This document shows, one piece after another, positions 17,177 to 25,260 of a stretch of 64,000 bases of DNA. Position 1 is the first letter of the stretch. Each line of letters begins with the position of its first letter. The DNA is taken from contig NZ_CP006587.1 in assembly GCF_000737515.1 (NCBI RefSeq), positions 3,715,001 to 3,779,000 on the forward strand, in the 5' to 3' direction. The notes beneath the pieces are model-generated. The model saw nothing but the letters and a program-made list of their open reading frames with translations. It was not told the DNA's origin and made no database searches. The translations under genes were made by a program, and so were the position numbers. Source of the stretch: Hymenobacter sp. APR13 (GTDB taxonomy: Bacteria; Bacteroidota; Bacteroidia; Cytophagales; Hymenobacteraceae).

Positions 17177-19816
17177 ATGAACGACCGGATGGATGACCGC
17201 CTGAAACTCTCGGCTTCGCGCGCCAAAGCCGCCTGGAGCAGCCGCCCTGCGCAGCTGCCCATGGGCGGGCCCGCGGGTAAGCTGCCGCCCCAGGCGCTGG
17301 AGCTGGAAGCCGCCGTGCTGGGCGCCCTCATGCTGGAAAAAGATGCCCTCACCACGGTTATCGACATCCTGAAGCCCCAAAGCTTCTACAAGGACGGCCA
17401 CCAGCGTATCTTCAAGGCCATTCTGAACCTGTTTGATAAGTCGGAGCCGATTGATATTCTGACGGTTACGCACGAGCTGCGCGAGATGGGTGAGCTGGAG
17501 CCGGCCGGCGGCGCCCACTACGTGGCCAACCTCACGTTCAAGGTCAACTCGGCGGCCAACATCGAGTACCACTCCCGCATCATCACCGAAAATGCCATTA
17601 AGCGGGAGCTGATCAACATTGCCAGCACCATCCAGCGCGACGCCTTCGAGGACACCACCGACGTGTTCAACCTCCTCGACAGCACCGAGCAGGCCCTGTT
17701 TGAGGTATCGGAGTCGAACATCCGCAAGAACTTCGACGACATGCGCAGCCTGATGGGCAAGGCCATCAAGGAGCTGGAAGAGAAGAAGGACCAGAAGGAT
17801 GGCCTCACCGGCGTGCCCTCTGGCTTCTCGGCCCTGGATCGGGTGACATCCGGATGGCAACCATCTGACCTGGTGATTATTGCGGCGCGCCCCGGCATGG
17901 GTAAGTGCCTTGGCAAAGGCACCAAGGTGCTGATGTACGACGGCACACTGCGCAACGTGGAAAACGTGCAGGCCGGCGAGCTGCTGATGGGCGACGACTC
18001 CACGCCGCGTCGGGTGCTGAATATTGCCCGGGGCCGCGAAAACATGTATTGGGTGCGCCAGAACAAGGGCGAGGCCTACCGCGTCAACGAAAGCCACATT
18101 CTCTCGCTGAAGCGCAGTCGCACCGAGGGCGCGCACCGCCACGGCGACGTGCTCAACATCACAGTAAAAGACTGGTTGGGCAAGTCGGCCAAGTTCCGCT
18201 CCAACTATAAGGGCTATAAAGTGCCCGTAGAATTTGCCGCGCAGGAAGTACCGGTTGATCCGTATTTCCTGGGCGTGTGGCTCGGAGACGGCGCTTCCGA
18301 CAACTGCCGCATCACGGGCCAAGACCCGGAAATTATCGAGTATCTGCACCAGTACGCTGCCGAGCTGGACATGCAGGTAACAGTAGGCGTAGTGGCGGAC
18401 CGCTGCAACAGCTACGGCATCACGCGCGGCCGGCAGGGCGGCAGTATCGCCCAGTACTCGCTGCAGGACGAGCTGCGCCAGTTGGGCGTGCTCGGCGACA
18501 AGCACATTCCGCAGTTGTACCTGAGTAACAGCACCGACAACCGCCTGCGTCTGCTGGCCGGCCTCATCGACTCCGACGGCCACCTCGACCCGGTGTCCAA
18601 CGGCTACGAAATCACCCAGAAAAACCACCGCTTGGTCCGGCAAATCAAGTTCTTGGCCGACTCGCTGGGCTTCCGTACTTCCCTGAAGAAGAAGCGGGCC
18701 GCCATCAGCGCCATCGGCTACGAAAGCGAGGTGTACCGCGTGCGCATCTACGGCGACATCAACCGGGTGCCGGTGCGCGTGGCCCGCAAGCAGGCCCAGC
18801 CCTGGCGCAGCCCCGTGGATTGGCGTATGACTGGCATTTCGGTGGAGTTTGACGGCGAGGACGATTACTACGGCTTCAGCATCGACGGCAACCGCCTGTT
18901 CTTGCTCCAGGACATGACCGTGACGCACAACACGGCCTTCGTGGTATCCGCCATGCGCAACGCGGCGGTGGAGTTCAAGAAGCCGGTGGCCATTTTCTCG
19001 CTGGAAATGTCGTCGCTGCAGCTCGTGAACCGTCTGATTTCAGCCGAGGCGGAGCTGGACTCCGAGAAGATCAAGAAGGGTAACCTCGCCGACCACGAGT
19101 GGGCCCAGCTCAACCACAAGATTTCCAGCCTGTCGTCGGCGCCGATTTATATTGACGACACGCCGGGCCTGAGCATCCGGGAGCTGCGCACCAAGTGCCG
19201 CCGCCTCAAGGCCCACCACGATATTTCGATGATTATCATCGACTATCTGCAGCTGATGACCGGCAACACCGATGGCAAAGGCGGCGGCAACCGTGAACAG
19301 GAAATTGCTTCGATTTCGCGGGCGCTCAAAGGCATTGCCAAAGAGCTCAATGTGCCGGTGCTCGCCCTGTCGCAGCTCTCGCGCTCCGTGGAAACCCGCG
19401 GCGGCGACAAGAAGCCGCAGCTGAGTGACCTTCGTGAATCCGGCTCTATTGAGCAGGACGCCGACATGGTTATCTTCCTGTACCGCCCCGAGTACTACAA
19501 GATTACGGAGGACGAGATGGGCAACCCCACGCAGGGCACCGGTGAGGTTATCATTGCCAAGCACCGGAACGGCTCCCTGGAAACTGTGCAGCTCAAGTTC
19601 ATCGGCAAGTTCACCAAGTTCGCCGACCTCGACGGCGCGGGCGGCTTCGGCGACGCGGGCTTCAACCCCAGCGCCTTCCCGCCCAGCAGCTTCGACGAGC
19701 AGACCGGCTTCACGCCCAACACCATCCGGCTGGGCTCGCGCCTCAACAACGACGGCCCGCCACCCGCCCAGGCCTTCCCCCGCAGCAACTTCGATGACGG
19801 CCCGCCGCCGTTCTAA
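17177..19816 (+). CDS. dnaB: Replicative DNA helicase DnaB, intein-containing precursor
   Basis: An 879-codon precursor of the hexameric replicative helicase that unwinds DNA ahead of the fork using ATP. The N-terminal primase-binding domain covers about residues 30-170. The RecA-like motor is split at its P-loop: RPGMGK ends at residue 243, an intein fills 244-585, and the extein resumes with TAFVVSAMRNAA. Joined, the host protein is 537 residues, a little longer than typical DnaB because of extensions at both ends. Walker B is IIIDYLQLMT, and the C-terminal RESGSIEQDADMVIFLYRPEYY is conserved. ATG 17177 is preferred over the TTG one codon earlier. The tail is glycine-, proline- and phenylalanine-rich. 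The gene is single, with promoter and terminator. Confidence 0.95.
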   Translation: MNDRMDDRLKLSASRAKAAWSSRPAQLPMGGPAGKLPPQALELEAAVLGALMLEKDALTTVIDILKPQSFYKDGHQRIFKAILNLFDKSEPIDILTVTHELREMGELEPAGGAHYVANLTFKVNSAANIEYHSRIITENAIKRELINIASTIQRDAFEDTTDVFNLLDSTEQALFEVSESNIRKNFDDMRSLMGKAIKELEEKKDQKDGLTGVPSGFSALDRVTSGWQPSDLVIIAARPGMGKCLGKGTKVLMYDGTLRNVENVQAGELLMGDDSTPRRVLNIARGRENMYWVRQNKGEAYRVNESHILSLKRSRTEGAHRHGDVLNITVKDWLGKSAKFRSNYKGYKVPVEFAAQEVPVDPYFLGVWLGDGASDNCRITGQDPEIIEYLHQYAAELDMQVTVGVVADRCNSYGITRGRQGGSIAQYSLQDELRQLGVLGDKHIPQLYLSNSTDNRLRLLAGLIDSDGHLDPVSNGYEITQKNHRLVRQIKFLADSLGFRTSLKKKRAAISAIGYESEVYRVRIYGDINRVPVRVARKQAQPWRSPVDWRMTGISVEFDGEDDYYGFSIDGNRLFLLQDMTVTHNTAFVVSAMRNAAVEFKKPVAIFSLEMSSLQLVNRLISAEAELDSEKIKKGNLADHEWAQLNHKISSLSSAPIYIDDTPGLSIRELRTKCRRLKAHHDISMIIIDYLQLMTGNTDGKGGGNREQEIASISRALKGIAKELNVPVLALSQLSRSVETRGGDKKPQLSDLRESGSIEQDADMVIFLYRPEYYKITEDEMGNPTQGTGEVIIAKHRNGSLETVQLKFIGKFTKFADLDGAGGFGDAGFNPSAFPPSSFDEQTGFTPNTIRLGSRLNNDGPPPAQAFPRSNFDDGPPPF
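17906..18931 (+). mobile_element. DnaB intein with LAGLIDADG homing endonuclease
   Basis: A 342-codon in-frame insertion in the Walker A motif of DnaB. It starts with the nucleophile cysteine of block A (CLGKGTKVLMYDG). Block B is GEAYRVNESHILSL, with the conserved histidine. The endonuclease part shows LGVWLGDGASD and LLAGLIDSDGHLD, the paired LAGLIDADG helices. Block F is DYYGFSIDGNRLFLL and the end is VTHN, followed by extein Thr586. All residues for splicing (first Cys, block B His, final His-Asn, +1 Thr) are present, and no stop or frameshift interrupts it. It should excise itself from the precursor. The catalytic aspartates of both LAGLIDADG motifs also appear intact, so homing may still be possible. 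Confidence 0.93.
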
Positions 19817-19826
19817 TCTTTGTTTC

Positions 19827-19861
19827 AAAAGCGTCAGTCGGTAACGGCTGACGCTTTTTTT
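19827..19861 (+). terminator. Intrinsic terminator of dnaB
   Basis: AAAAGCGTCAG-TCGGTAACGG-CTGACGCTTTTTTT, 10 bases after the dnaB stop codon. Confidence 0.88.
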
Positions 19862-19902
19862 GTGCCACAGCCATACGGCGGCTTTTGCGTAAAATTGCCC
19901 GT

Positions 19903-20259
19903 ATGAAAGACCTGCTGCGCCCCGACCTGACCTTCCGCCTCACCGGCCGCCTCTGGGTGGAATCCGCGGACGACCGGTTTATGGGCATCGGGCGGCTGGA
20001 GCTGCTGCGCCAGATTCAGCAGCACGGCTCCATCTCGAAGGCGGCGCAAGAAATGGGTATGTCGTACAAGCGGGCCTGGGATTTGGTGTCGTCGCTGAAT
20101 GCCCAGAGCGCCCGGCCGCTGGTGCTCACCCAAACCGGCGGTAAGCGCGGCGGCGGCACCGTGGTAACGCCTGAGGGCGAGGCGCTGATTGCGGAGTTCG
20201 AGGCCCTGCAGGCCCGTTTTCAGGCGTTTCTGGCGGCGGAGGCTGAAGGGCTGTTCTGA
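19903..20259 (+). CDS. ModE-type winged-helix regulator without a molybdate-binding domain
   Basis: A 118-residue protein matching only the N-terminal DNA-binding half of ModE (LysR-like winged helix, COG2005 type). The helix-turn-helix is in QQHGSISKAAQEMGMSYKRAWDLVSSLN, and the wing is in GGKRGGGTVVTPEGEALI. Full-length E. coli ModE adds two C-terminal MOP/TOBE units that bind molybdate; here the frame stops right after the winged helix. Sensing must therefore be indirect, involve a partner, or be absent. The ATG at 19903 was chosen because similarity begins at MKDLLRPDL. The following TonB-receptor gene carries a ModE-box-like palindrome over its promoter, making that gene the likely target. 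Confidence 0.82.
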   Translation: MKDLLRPDLTFRLTGRLWVESADDRFMGIGRLELLRQIQQHGSISKAAQEMGMSYKRAWDLVSSLNAQSARPLVLTQTGGKRGGGTVVTPEGEALIAEFEALQARFQAFLAAEAEGLF

Positions 20260-20264
20260 TATAG

Positions 20265-20351
20265 GTTCCCGCAGAAGACGCAGAGGTTTTCGCAGACGCG
20301 GAGGTCGTTCACTGCGTCCTCTGCGCAACCTTCTGCGCCCTCTGCGGGAAA
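20265..20351. repeat. Imperfect long inverted repeat (CTCTGCG type)
   Basis: GTTCCCGCAGAAGACGCAGAGG... (left arm from 20265) pairs imperfectly with ...CTGCGCCCTCTGCGGGAAAC (right arm to 20351). It fills most of the gap between the ModE-like gene and the TonB receptor. The GCAGAGGA/CTCTGCG core resembles a widely dispersed bacterial repeat. It may also act as a weak terminator for the regulator gene. Confidence 0.6.
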
Positions 20352-20368
20352 CCCGGGCGCGCCATATT

Positions 20369-20392
20369 CGTTATGTTTGTAAAAATATAACG
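20369..20392 (+). promoter_or_regulatory. ModE-box-like operator over the TonB-receptor promoter
   Basis: CGTTATGT - 8 bases - ATATAACG is a palindrome with one mismatch. It resembles E. coli ModE operators, which have CGTTATAT-type half-sites in inverted order (from memory). It overlaps TATGTTTG (20372-20379), a TAnnTTTG promoter element, and ends one base before the ATG at 20394. Binding there should block transcription. The gene just upstream encodes a ModE-type DNA-binding domain. Confidence 0.6.
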
Positions 20393-20393
20393 C

Positions 20394-22964
20394 ATGAAAC
20401 ACGTTACGCCCGCTCTGTTGCTGCTTCCGATACTGGCCCACGCCCAGGCCCCCGCCGATACCACGCGGCTGGGGGAGGTGGTGGTGACGGCCTCGAAGGT
20501 GGAGGAAAGCATCCTGCAGTCGCCCGTAACGGTGGAGAAGCTCAACGCCCGGCAGCTGCGGCTTACGCCCGCGGCGTCGTTTTTTGATGCCCTGGAACAC
20601 CTGAAGGGCGTGCAGATGATTACGCCCAGCCTGGGGTTTCGGGTGCTGAACGCCCGGGGCTTCAGCAACACCACCAACGTGCGCTTCGCCCAGCTCGTGG
20701 ACGGCATCGACAACCAGGCCCCGCACATCGGCGGGCCCATCGGGAACGTGCTGGGGCCGAGCGACCTGGATATTCAGGCCGTGGAGCTGGTGCCGGGCAC
20801 GGCTGCGGCGCTGTACGGGCTCAACGCCATCAACGGGCTGGCCAACTTCAGCACCCGCAACCCGTTTCGCAGCCCCGGCCTGAGCGTGCAGCAAAAAACC
20901 GGCATCAACCACCTCAACGACCCGGCCACCGGTGCGCACGCCTTTTCCGAAACCAGTGTGCGCTACGCCCGGGTGCTGGGCCCGAAGTGGGCGGTGAAGG
21001 TGAACGGCACTTACCTGCGCGGCTACGACTGGATTGCCCGCGACCCGACCGACATCAACCCCAACGGCAACGCCACCACCGGCCTGCCGGGGGCCGATAA
21101 CCCCGCCCGCGACCCGGTGAGCAGCTACGGCAACGAATCCTCGAACCGCTCGACGCTGACGCTGGGGGGCAAAAGCTACCAGGTGGCCCGCACCGGCTAC
21201 CGGGAGCAGGACGTGACCGACTACCAGCTGCAAACCCTCAAGTACGACGCGGCCCTGCACTACAAGCTCTCGGACAAAACGGAGCTGGCCTACACCTACC
21301 GTGGGGCCAGCTTCGACAACGTGTACCAGCGCAGCAACCGGTTCCGGCTCGACAACTACCACCTGCAGCAGCACGCCCTGCAACTCATCGGCCCCGTAGT
21401 GCAGGCCCGTGCCTACTTCACCCAGGAGAACACCGGCCGCAGCTACAACCTGCGCAGCATGGCTGAAAATCTGGACCGCAGCTTCAAGCCCGATGCCCGC
21501 TGGAACCAGGACTACACCGCCGCCTGGAACCAGGCCGGGGCCGACAGGCAGACGGTAGCTCAGGCCCACGCCACGGCCCGCGCCGCCGCCGATGCTGGCC
21601 GTTTGCAGCCGGGCACGCCGGAGTTTCAGCAGCGCCTGCGCGAGCTGGCCGACATCAACAACTGGGACCAGGGCGCGGCCCTGCGCGTGCAGGCCGACTT
21701 GCTGCATCTGGAAGGCCAGCTGAACCTCGGCGAAGCCCTGCGCCGGGGCGGCGGCAAACGCCTGCCCGCCTGGGCCGACGTGCTGTTGGGTGTCGACCAC
21801 CGCACGTACTTTATTCAGCCCGATGGCAACTACTTCATCAACCCCGCGGCGGGGGAGGACCCGTACAGCACGCTCACGTACGGCAAAATGGGCGGCTTTG
21901 TGCAGGCCGGGGCGCGGCTGTGGCAGGAGAAAATTCGCCTGACGGCCACGCTGCGGGCCGATAAGAACGATTATTTCAGTACCCGCTTCAACCCGCGCCT
22001 CACGGCCGTGTACTCGCCCACCCAGCGCCACAACTTCCGGGTGAGCTACCAGAGCGGTTACCGGTTTCCAAGCTTGTTTGAGGGGTTTTCCAACGTGAAC
22101 AGCGGGCAGGTGAAGCGCATCGGGGGGCTCCGGGTGATGTCGGACGGGGTATTTGAGAACAGCTACCTGCGTAGCTCCATTGATGCCTTCAACGCCGCCG
22201 TGACCCGGAGCGTGAACACCGGCAGCCTCTCGCGCAGCCAGGCTATCAGCCAGAACCAAGGCCTGCTGCAGAAAAACCCCTACACCTACCTGCGGCCCGA
22301 GCACATCTATTCCATCGAGCTGGGCTACAAAGCGGCGCTGCTGCCCGGCGGCCGCTTGCTGGCCGACGTGGACTTCTACTCCAACACCTACCGCGACTTT
22401 ACTGCCCAGGTGGAAGCCTACGTACCCCTGGACGCCACCGGCCAGCCCCTGTCCCCCAACTCCGACCAGAACGCCGTGGCCACCGCCCTGAGCGCCCGCG
22501 CCGGCCAGGCCCGCTACCGTCTCTGGACGAACTCCCGCAGTCGGGTGTACAACTACGGCGGCTCCTTGGGTTTGCGCTACGAGGTGGCCGGCGGCTATCT
22601 AGCCGGAGCCAGCACCACCTACGCCCGCCTGCGCCGCACCGAGTCGGGCGACGGGCTGGAGGACGGCTTCAACACCCCGCGCTGGGCCGCCAACCTGAGC
22701 CTGGGCAACGAAAACGTGGCCCACAACTTCGGTTTCGGCCTCAATTACCACTGGCAGCAGCGCTATTACTCCCAAACCTTCCTGGTAACCGGCTACGTGC
22801 CCGCCTACGGTACTCTCGACGCCCAGCTGAGCTACCGCCTGCCCGAGCCCAACCTGCGCCTGAAGCTGGGCGCCAGCAACGTGCTCAACCACTACTACGC
22901 AAGCTACCTCGGCGGCCCTAATGTAGGCGGGCTGTACTACCTGCAGGTTACGTACGGGCTGTAA
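20394..22964 (+). CDS. TonB-dependent outer-membrane receptor, possible molybdate-linked uptake
   Basis: An 856-residue outer-membrane receptor. A short signal peptide (about residues 1-17) is followed by a TonB-box-like LGEVVVTASK, a plug domain (about 30-150: RGFSNTTNVRFAQLVDGID, VELVPGTAAALYGLNAINGL) and a long beta-barrel ending YLQVTYGL. It lacks the N-terminal carboxypeptidase-like domain of SusC proteins, and there is no SusD neighbour, so glycan uptake is unlikely. The ModE-type regulator upstream and the ModE-box-like operator suggest the cargo is molybdate or a molybdenum chelate; this is inference. Siderophore or cobalamin uptake cannot be excluded. No ABC-type molybdate transporter is in the window. 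Confidence 0.88.
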   Translation: MKHVTPALLLLPILAHAQAPADTTRLGEVVVTASKVEESILQSPVTVEKLNARQLRLTPAASFFDALEHLKGVQMITPSLGFRVLNARGFSNTTNVRFAQLVDGIDNQAPHIGGPIGNVLGPSDLDIQAVELVPGTAAALYGLNAINGLANFSTRNPFRSPGLSVQQKTGINHLNDPATGAHAFSETSVRYARVLGPKWAVKVNGTYLRGYDWIARDPTDINPNGNATTGLPGADNPARDPVSSYGNESSNRSTLTLGGKSYQVARTGYREQDVTDYQLQTLKYDAALHYKLSDKTELAYTYRGASFDNVYQRSNRFRLDNYHLQQHALQLIGPVVQARAYFTQENTGRSYNLRSMAENLDRSFKPDARWNQDYTAAWNQAGADRQTVAQAHATARAAADAGRLQPGTPEFQQRLRELADINNWDQGAALRVQADLLHLEGQLNLGEALRRGGGKRLPAWADVLLGVDHRTYFIQPDGNYFINPAAGEDPYSTLTYGKMGGFVQAGARLWQEKIRLTATLRADKNDYFSTRFNPRLTAVYSPTQRHNFRVSYQSGYRFPSLFEGFSNVNSGQVKRIGGLRVMSDGVFENSYLRSSIDAFNAAVTRSVNTGSLSRSQAISQNQGLLQKNPYTYLRPEHIYSIELGYKAALLPGGRLLADVDFYSNTYRDFTAQVEAYVPLDATGQPLSPNSDQNAVATALSARAGQARYRLWTNSRSRVYNYGGSLGLRYEVAGGYLAGASTTYARLRRTESGDGLEDGFNTPRWAANLSLGNENVAHNFGFGLNYHWQQRYYSQTFLVTGYVPAYGTLDAQLSYRLPEPNLRLKLGASNVLNHYYASYLGGPNVGGLYYLQVTYGL

Positions 22965-23009
22965 GGGGCCGCATGGGGAGGAGAGCAGGGCATATTAACG
23001 GAGGCGCAT

Positions 23010-23975
23010 CTACAAAGCAGATACCAGCTCCATCAGGGCCTTTTGTACCGTCGGTATGCGGGTGCAGATTCTGGGGTCCATGATGTTGCCGCCAAAGCCA
23101 TTCTCTTCTTCAGACGCCTTCTTAACCAGCTTCTGGAGCGTGGGCTTGAGGTCGTGCGGCTGGTGAGCTGCCAGCGTACGGATGGCTACCACTTTGGTGA
23201 AATCGGTTGTGTTGTTGTCTTGCAGCAACTGCAGCAACTCCTGATGGGCTTCCGGCGTGTTAATAGCCATCAGGGCGCGGGCGGCAGATACCTGCGCATG
23301 AAAATTGTCTGCGTCGTGCAGGAAAGGCAGCGTAGAGGCGTAATACTCGGTGAAGCCCAAGTGGTAGATAGTTTCGAGAGCCACATGCTGCCGGAAAAAG
23401 TCCGCCATGCCTTCCTCGCTGATCGGAGCGGGCTTGTGGGCTAGTTGCTCAGTAATAAATGCCCGAACCGGGGCCGCGTCGTAGGGCAGGCCATGGTATT
23501 TCCGGAATATGGCGCCCATCGTCATTTCGTACACCGGCTGCTCGACGCCTGCCTGGTGGTAGCTGTGCCGGTAAGTTGCGTAAACGATACCCTTCGACAC
23601 ACCAGCGAAGCCAGTACTGGGCGTGGCCAGGCTGAAGCCTCCCTGCGGATTCTTCTTCAGAAAAAAGTACGCTGTGTCTGCCGCATCAAGGTGAAATTCC
23701 GGCCCGTGCCCTCCCGAAGTGCTGCACAAGTCCAGCAGGTAAAAGTCCGTGACCTGCAGGCTCCCGTCCAGAGTGCCGCCCGCTGCATCACGGATAATTT
23801 GTAGGGTCAGTTGCTGCTTGTCAGCTTTTGTGACTGTGGCTAAAACAAAGTGGTCGGCCTCCTTTACTACTCGTTCATGCCAGGGCTCGTCCCAGGTGGT
23901 GGCACGGGCGGCAGAGGCTACTAAAACTAAAAGAACTGCCAATAGATAACGGCAGTTGACGTACCAGCCAGACAT
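23010..23975 (-). CDS. Exported protein of unknown function with HEAT-like repeats
   Basis: A 321-residue protein with a signal peptide (LLAVLLVLVASAARA, cleavage near residue 25). The N-terminal ~150 residues form an unrecognised beta-rich part (FVLATVTKADKQQLTLQII, LQVTDFYLLDLCSTSGGHGPEF). The C-terminal half is helical, and its segments (ARALMAINTPEAHQELLQLLQ, AIRTLAAHQPHDLKPTLQKL) look like HEAT repeats. A periplasmic binding or scaffold role is plausible, without direct evidence. It converges on the TonB-receptor gene, 45 bases away. Its upstream region holds the remains of a Crp/Fnr gene on the opposite strand. Confidence 0.65.
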   Translation of the reverse strand: MSGWYVNCRYLLAVLLVLVASAARATTWDEPWHERVVKEADHFVLATVTKADKQQLTLQIIRDAAGGTLDGSLQVTDFYLLDLCSTSGGHGPEFHLDAADTAYFFLKKNPQGGFSLATPSTGFAGVSKGIVYATYRHSYHQAGVEQPVYEMTMGAIFRKYHGLPYDAAPVRAFITEQLAHKPAPISEEGMADFFRQHVALETIYHLGFTEYYASTLPFLHDADNFHAQVSAARALMAINTPEAHQELLQLLQDNNTTDFTKVVAIRTLAAHQPHDLKPTLQKLVKKASEEENGFGGNIMDPRICTRIPTVQKALMELVSAL

Positions 23976-24064
23976 AGCAAAACGGAATAATACGGTGACG
24001 ATAAAGCAACCTTACAATAGTAAGGGCTTTTGGCCAGAACTTCGGAAGGTGAATTTTCTATTCG

Positions 24065-24290
24065 ATGCTTGACTCCCTTCGCACTACTTCCACTACAAGC
24101 CCCCGCTGACTGAAACCCGGTTTTCTACCTTCGCCGGCCAGCTGACACCGCAGCAGTTAGCTAGAGGGGATTTCCTTAGGCCCGGAGTTTCAGCAGCTAT
24201 ATACCCCACGCTGGCCCGGCTGTGCCCCAGCGCCACATTGCGGCCTACCTGGGCATTACGCCCAAGTCGTTGAGTCGGCGGCGAGCGGGG
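24065..24290 (+). pseudogene. Decayed Crp/Fnr-family regulator gene
   Basis: Pieces of a Crp/Fnr gene remain in three frames. ATG at 24065 gives MLDSLR. A lost base near 24081 moves to HYFHYKPPLTETRFSTFAGQ and then LTPQQLARGDFLRPG, the usual start of the cyclic-nucleotide-binding domain. The ligand domain and most of the HTH are missing. The last helix reappears in another frame as QRHIAAYLGITPKSLSRRRA (from 24228), the recognition helix that normally ends these proteins. So the gene has at least one frameshift and a large internal deletion. About 330 bases downstream, before the oxidoreductase operon, hold no other gene that I can see. Confidence 0.6.
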
Positions 24291-24620
24291 CGGGGGACCC
24301 GGCAGGTAGTTAAAAACCCGGACCGTAGGCCTGGCGTGAGTGTTGTGTTTTATAAAATATAAGGAAAGGCAGAACCTAATCTTGCTGCTGGTATTCCGAG
24401 AACCGGATTTGTTTAGATTAATTCTTGATATGGAGCTAATCCGCTGAAAAACCAAGCGGTAGGTGAGGGTTGAGGAAAAGGATAGGATTTTGTACAGGAG
24501 AAATACGGCCGAAAGCATAACGCTGGTGTGGAAGCTCGCGTAACCTGATAAGTCTGCCTTGCCGATCCGGTCAGGCTGGGCTTGCCTGCGTTTCCACTCC
24601 AACACCACAATGCTCTTTCT

Positions 24621-25160
24621 ATGATCCAGCAACCGATTCCCTCAGCCGCCAGCGCCGGTGTGGTAGCTGCGCCGCCGCCCACCAGCCCGGTGCAGCTTAC
24701 TATCAACGGGCAGCAGCACACCCTCCAGATTGCGCCCTGGACTACCCTGCTCGACGCTCTGCGCGAGTATGCCGGCCTCACGGGTACCAAAAAGGGCTGC
24801 GACCATGGCCAGTGCGGCGCCTGCACGGTGCTGGTAAACGGCAAGCGCGTGAACAGCTGCCTGACCCTGGCCGTGATGCACGACGACGACGACATCACCA
24901 CCATCGAGGGCCTGGGCACCCCGGAGGCCATGCACCCGCTGCAGCAGGCTTTCGTCGACCACGACGCCTTCCAGTGCGGCTACTGCACGCCCGGCCAGAT
25001 CTGCTCGGCTCAGGGCCTCATCAACGAAGGCAAAGCCCACACCGAAGACGAAATCCGGGAGCACATGAGCGGCAACCTCTGCCGCTGCGGCGCCTACGTA
25101 GGCATCCTGAATGCCGTGAAGGAAGTGGTGGATAAAGGCAGTAATGAGGTGAGGAAGTAA
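24621..25160 (+). CDS. Molybdenum oxidoreductase, [2Fe-2S] subunit (YagT/PaoA type)
   Basis: A 179-residue iron-sulfur subunit of a xanthine/aldehyde oxidoreductase. The plant-type ferredoxin cluster uses C60, C65, C68 and C80 (KKGCDHGQCGACTV ... VNSC). The second cluster uses C119, C122, C154 and C156 (FQCGYCTPGQ ... NLCRCGAY). It passes electrons from the molybdenum cofactor to the FAD subunit. The N-terminal ~20 residues (alanine- and proline-rich) might be a weak export signal, as PaoA is Tat-exported in E. coli, but no twin arginine is visible. Its last codons (SNEVRK-stop) are part of a dispersed GTGATGAGGTGA-type repeat. It is first gene of a three-gene operon with 25261 and 26289. Confidence 0.88.
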   Translation: MIQQPIPSAASAGVVAAPPPTSPVQLTINGQQHTLQIAPWTTLLDALREYAGLTGTKKGCDHGQCGACTVLVNGKRVNSCLTLAVMHDDDDITTIEGLGTPEAMHPLQQAFVDHDAFQCGYCTPGQICSAQGLINEGKAHTEDEIREHMSGNLCRCGAYVGILNAVKEVVDKGSNEVRK

Positions 25161-25256
25161 CTGGGAATGAAGTAAGGCCCTGTTTGCTTGCGGCGAACGG
25201 CAACTGCTTCTCCTGTACTGCCTCATCACAAGTCACTTCATCACCTCATCACCCTA
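25142..25256. repeat. Inverted GTGATGAGGTGA-type repeat between oxidoreductase genes
   Basis: TAATGAGGTGAGGAAGTAA (from 25142) is an inverted near-copy of TCACTTCATCACCTCATCAC (ending near 25252). The left arm supplies the end and stop codon of the iron-sulfur subunit gene; the right arm ends just before the ATG at 25261. Similar sequence occurs at 47341-47382 and 47580-47600. Confidence 0.6.
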
Positions 25257-25260
25257 CACC

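Noticed and set aside
17177..19816. Two separate genes (helicase plus endonuclease)
   Set aside because: The frame is continuous, and the boundary residues (Cys, His-Asn, Thr) are those of an intein.
20394..22964. SusC-type glycan receptor
   Set aside because: No N-terminal carboxypeptidase-like domain and no SusD gene nearby.
24093..24632. 179-codon minus-strand frame
   Set aside because: No recognisable domain; it runs across the decayed Crp/Fnr gene on the other strand and into the oxidoreductase gene.
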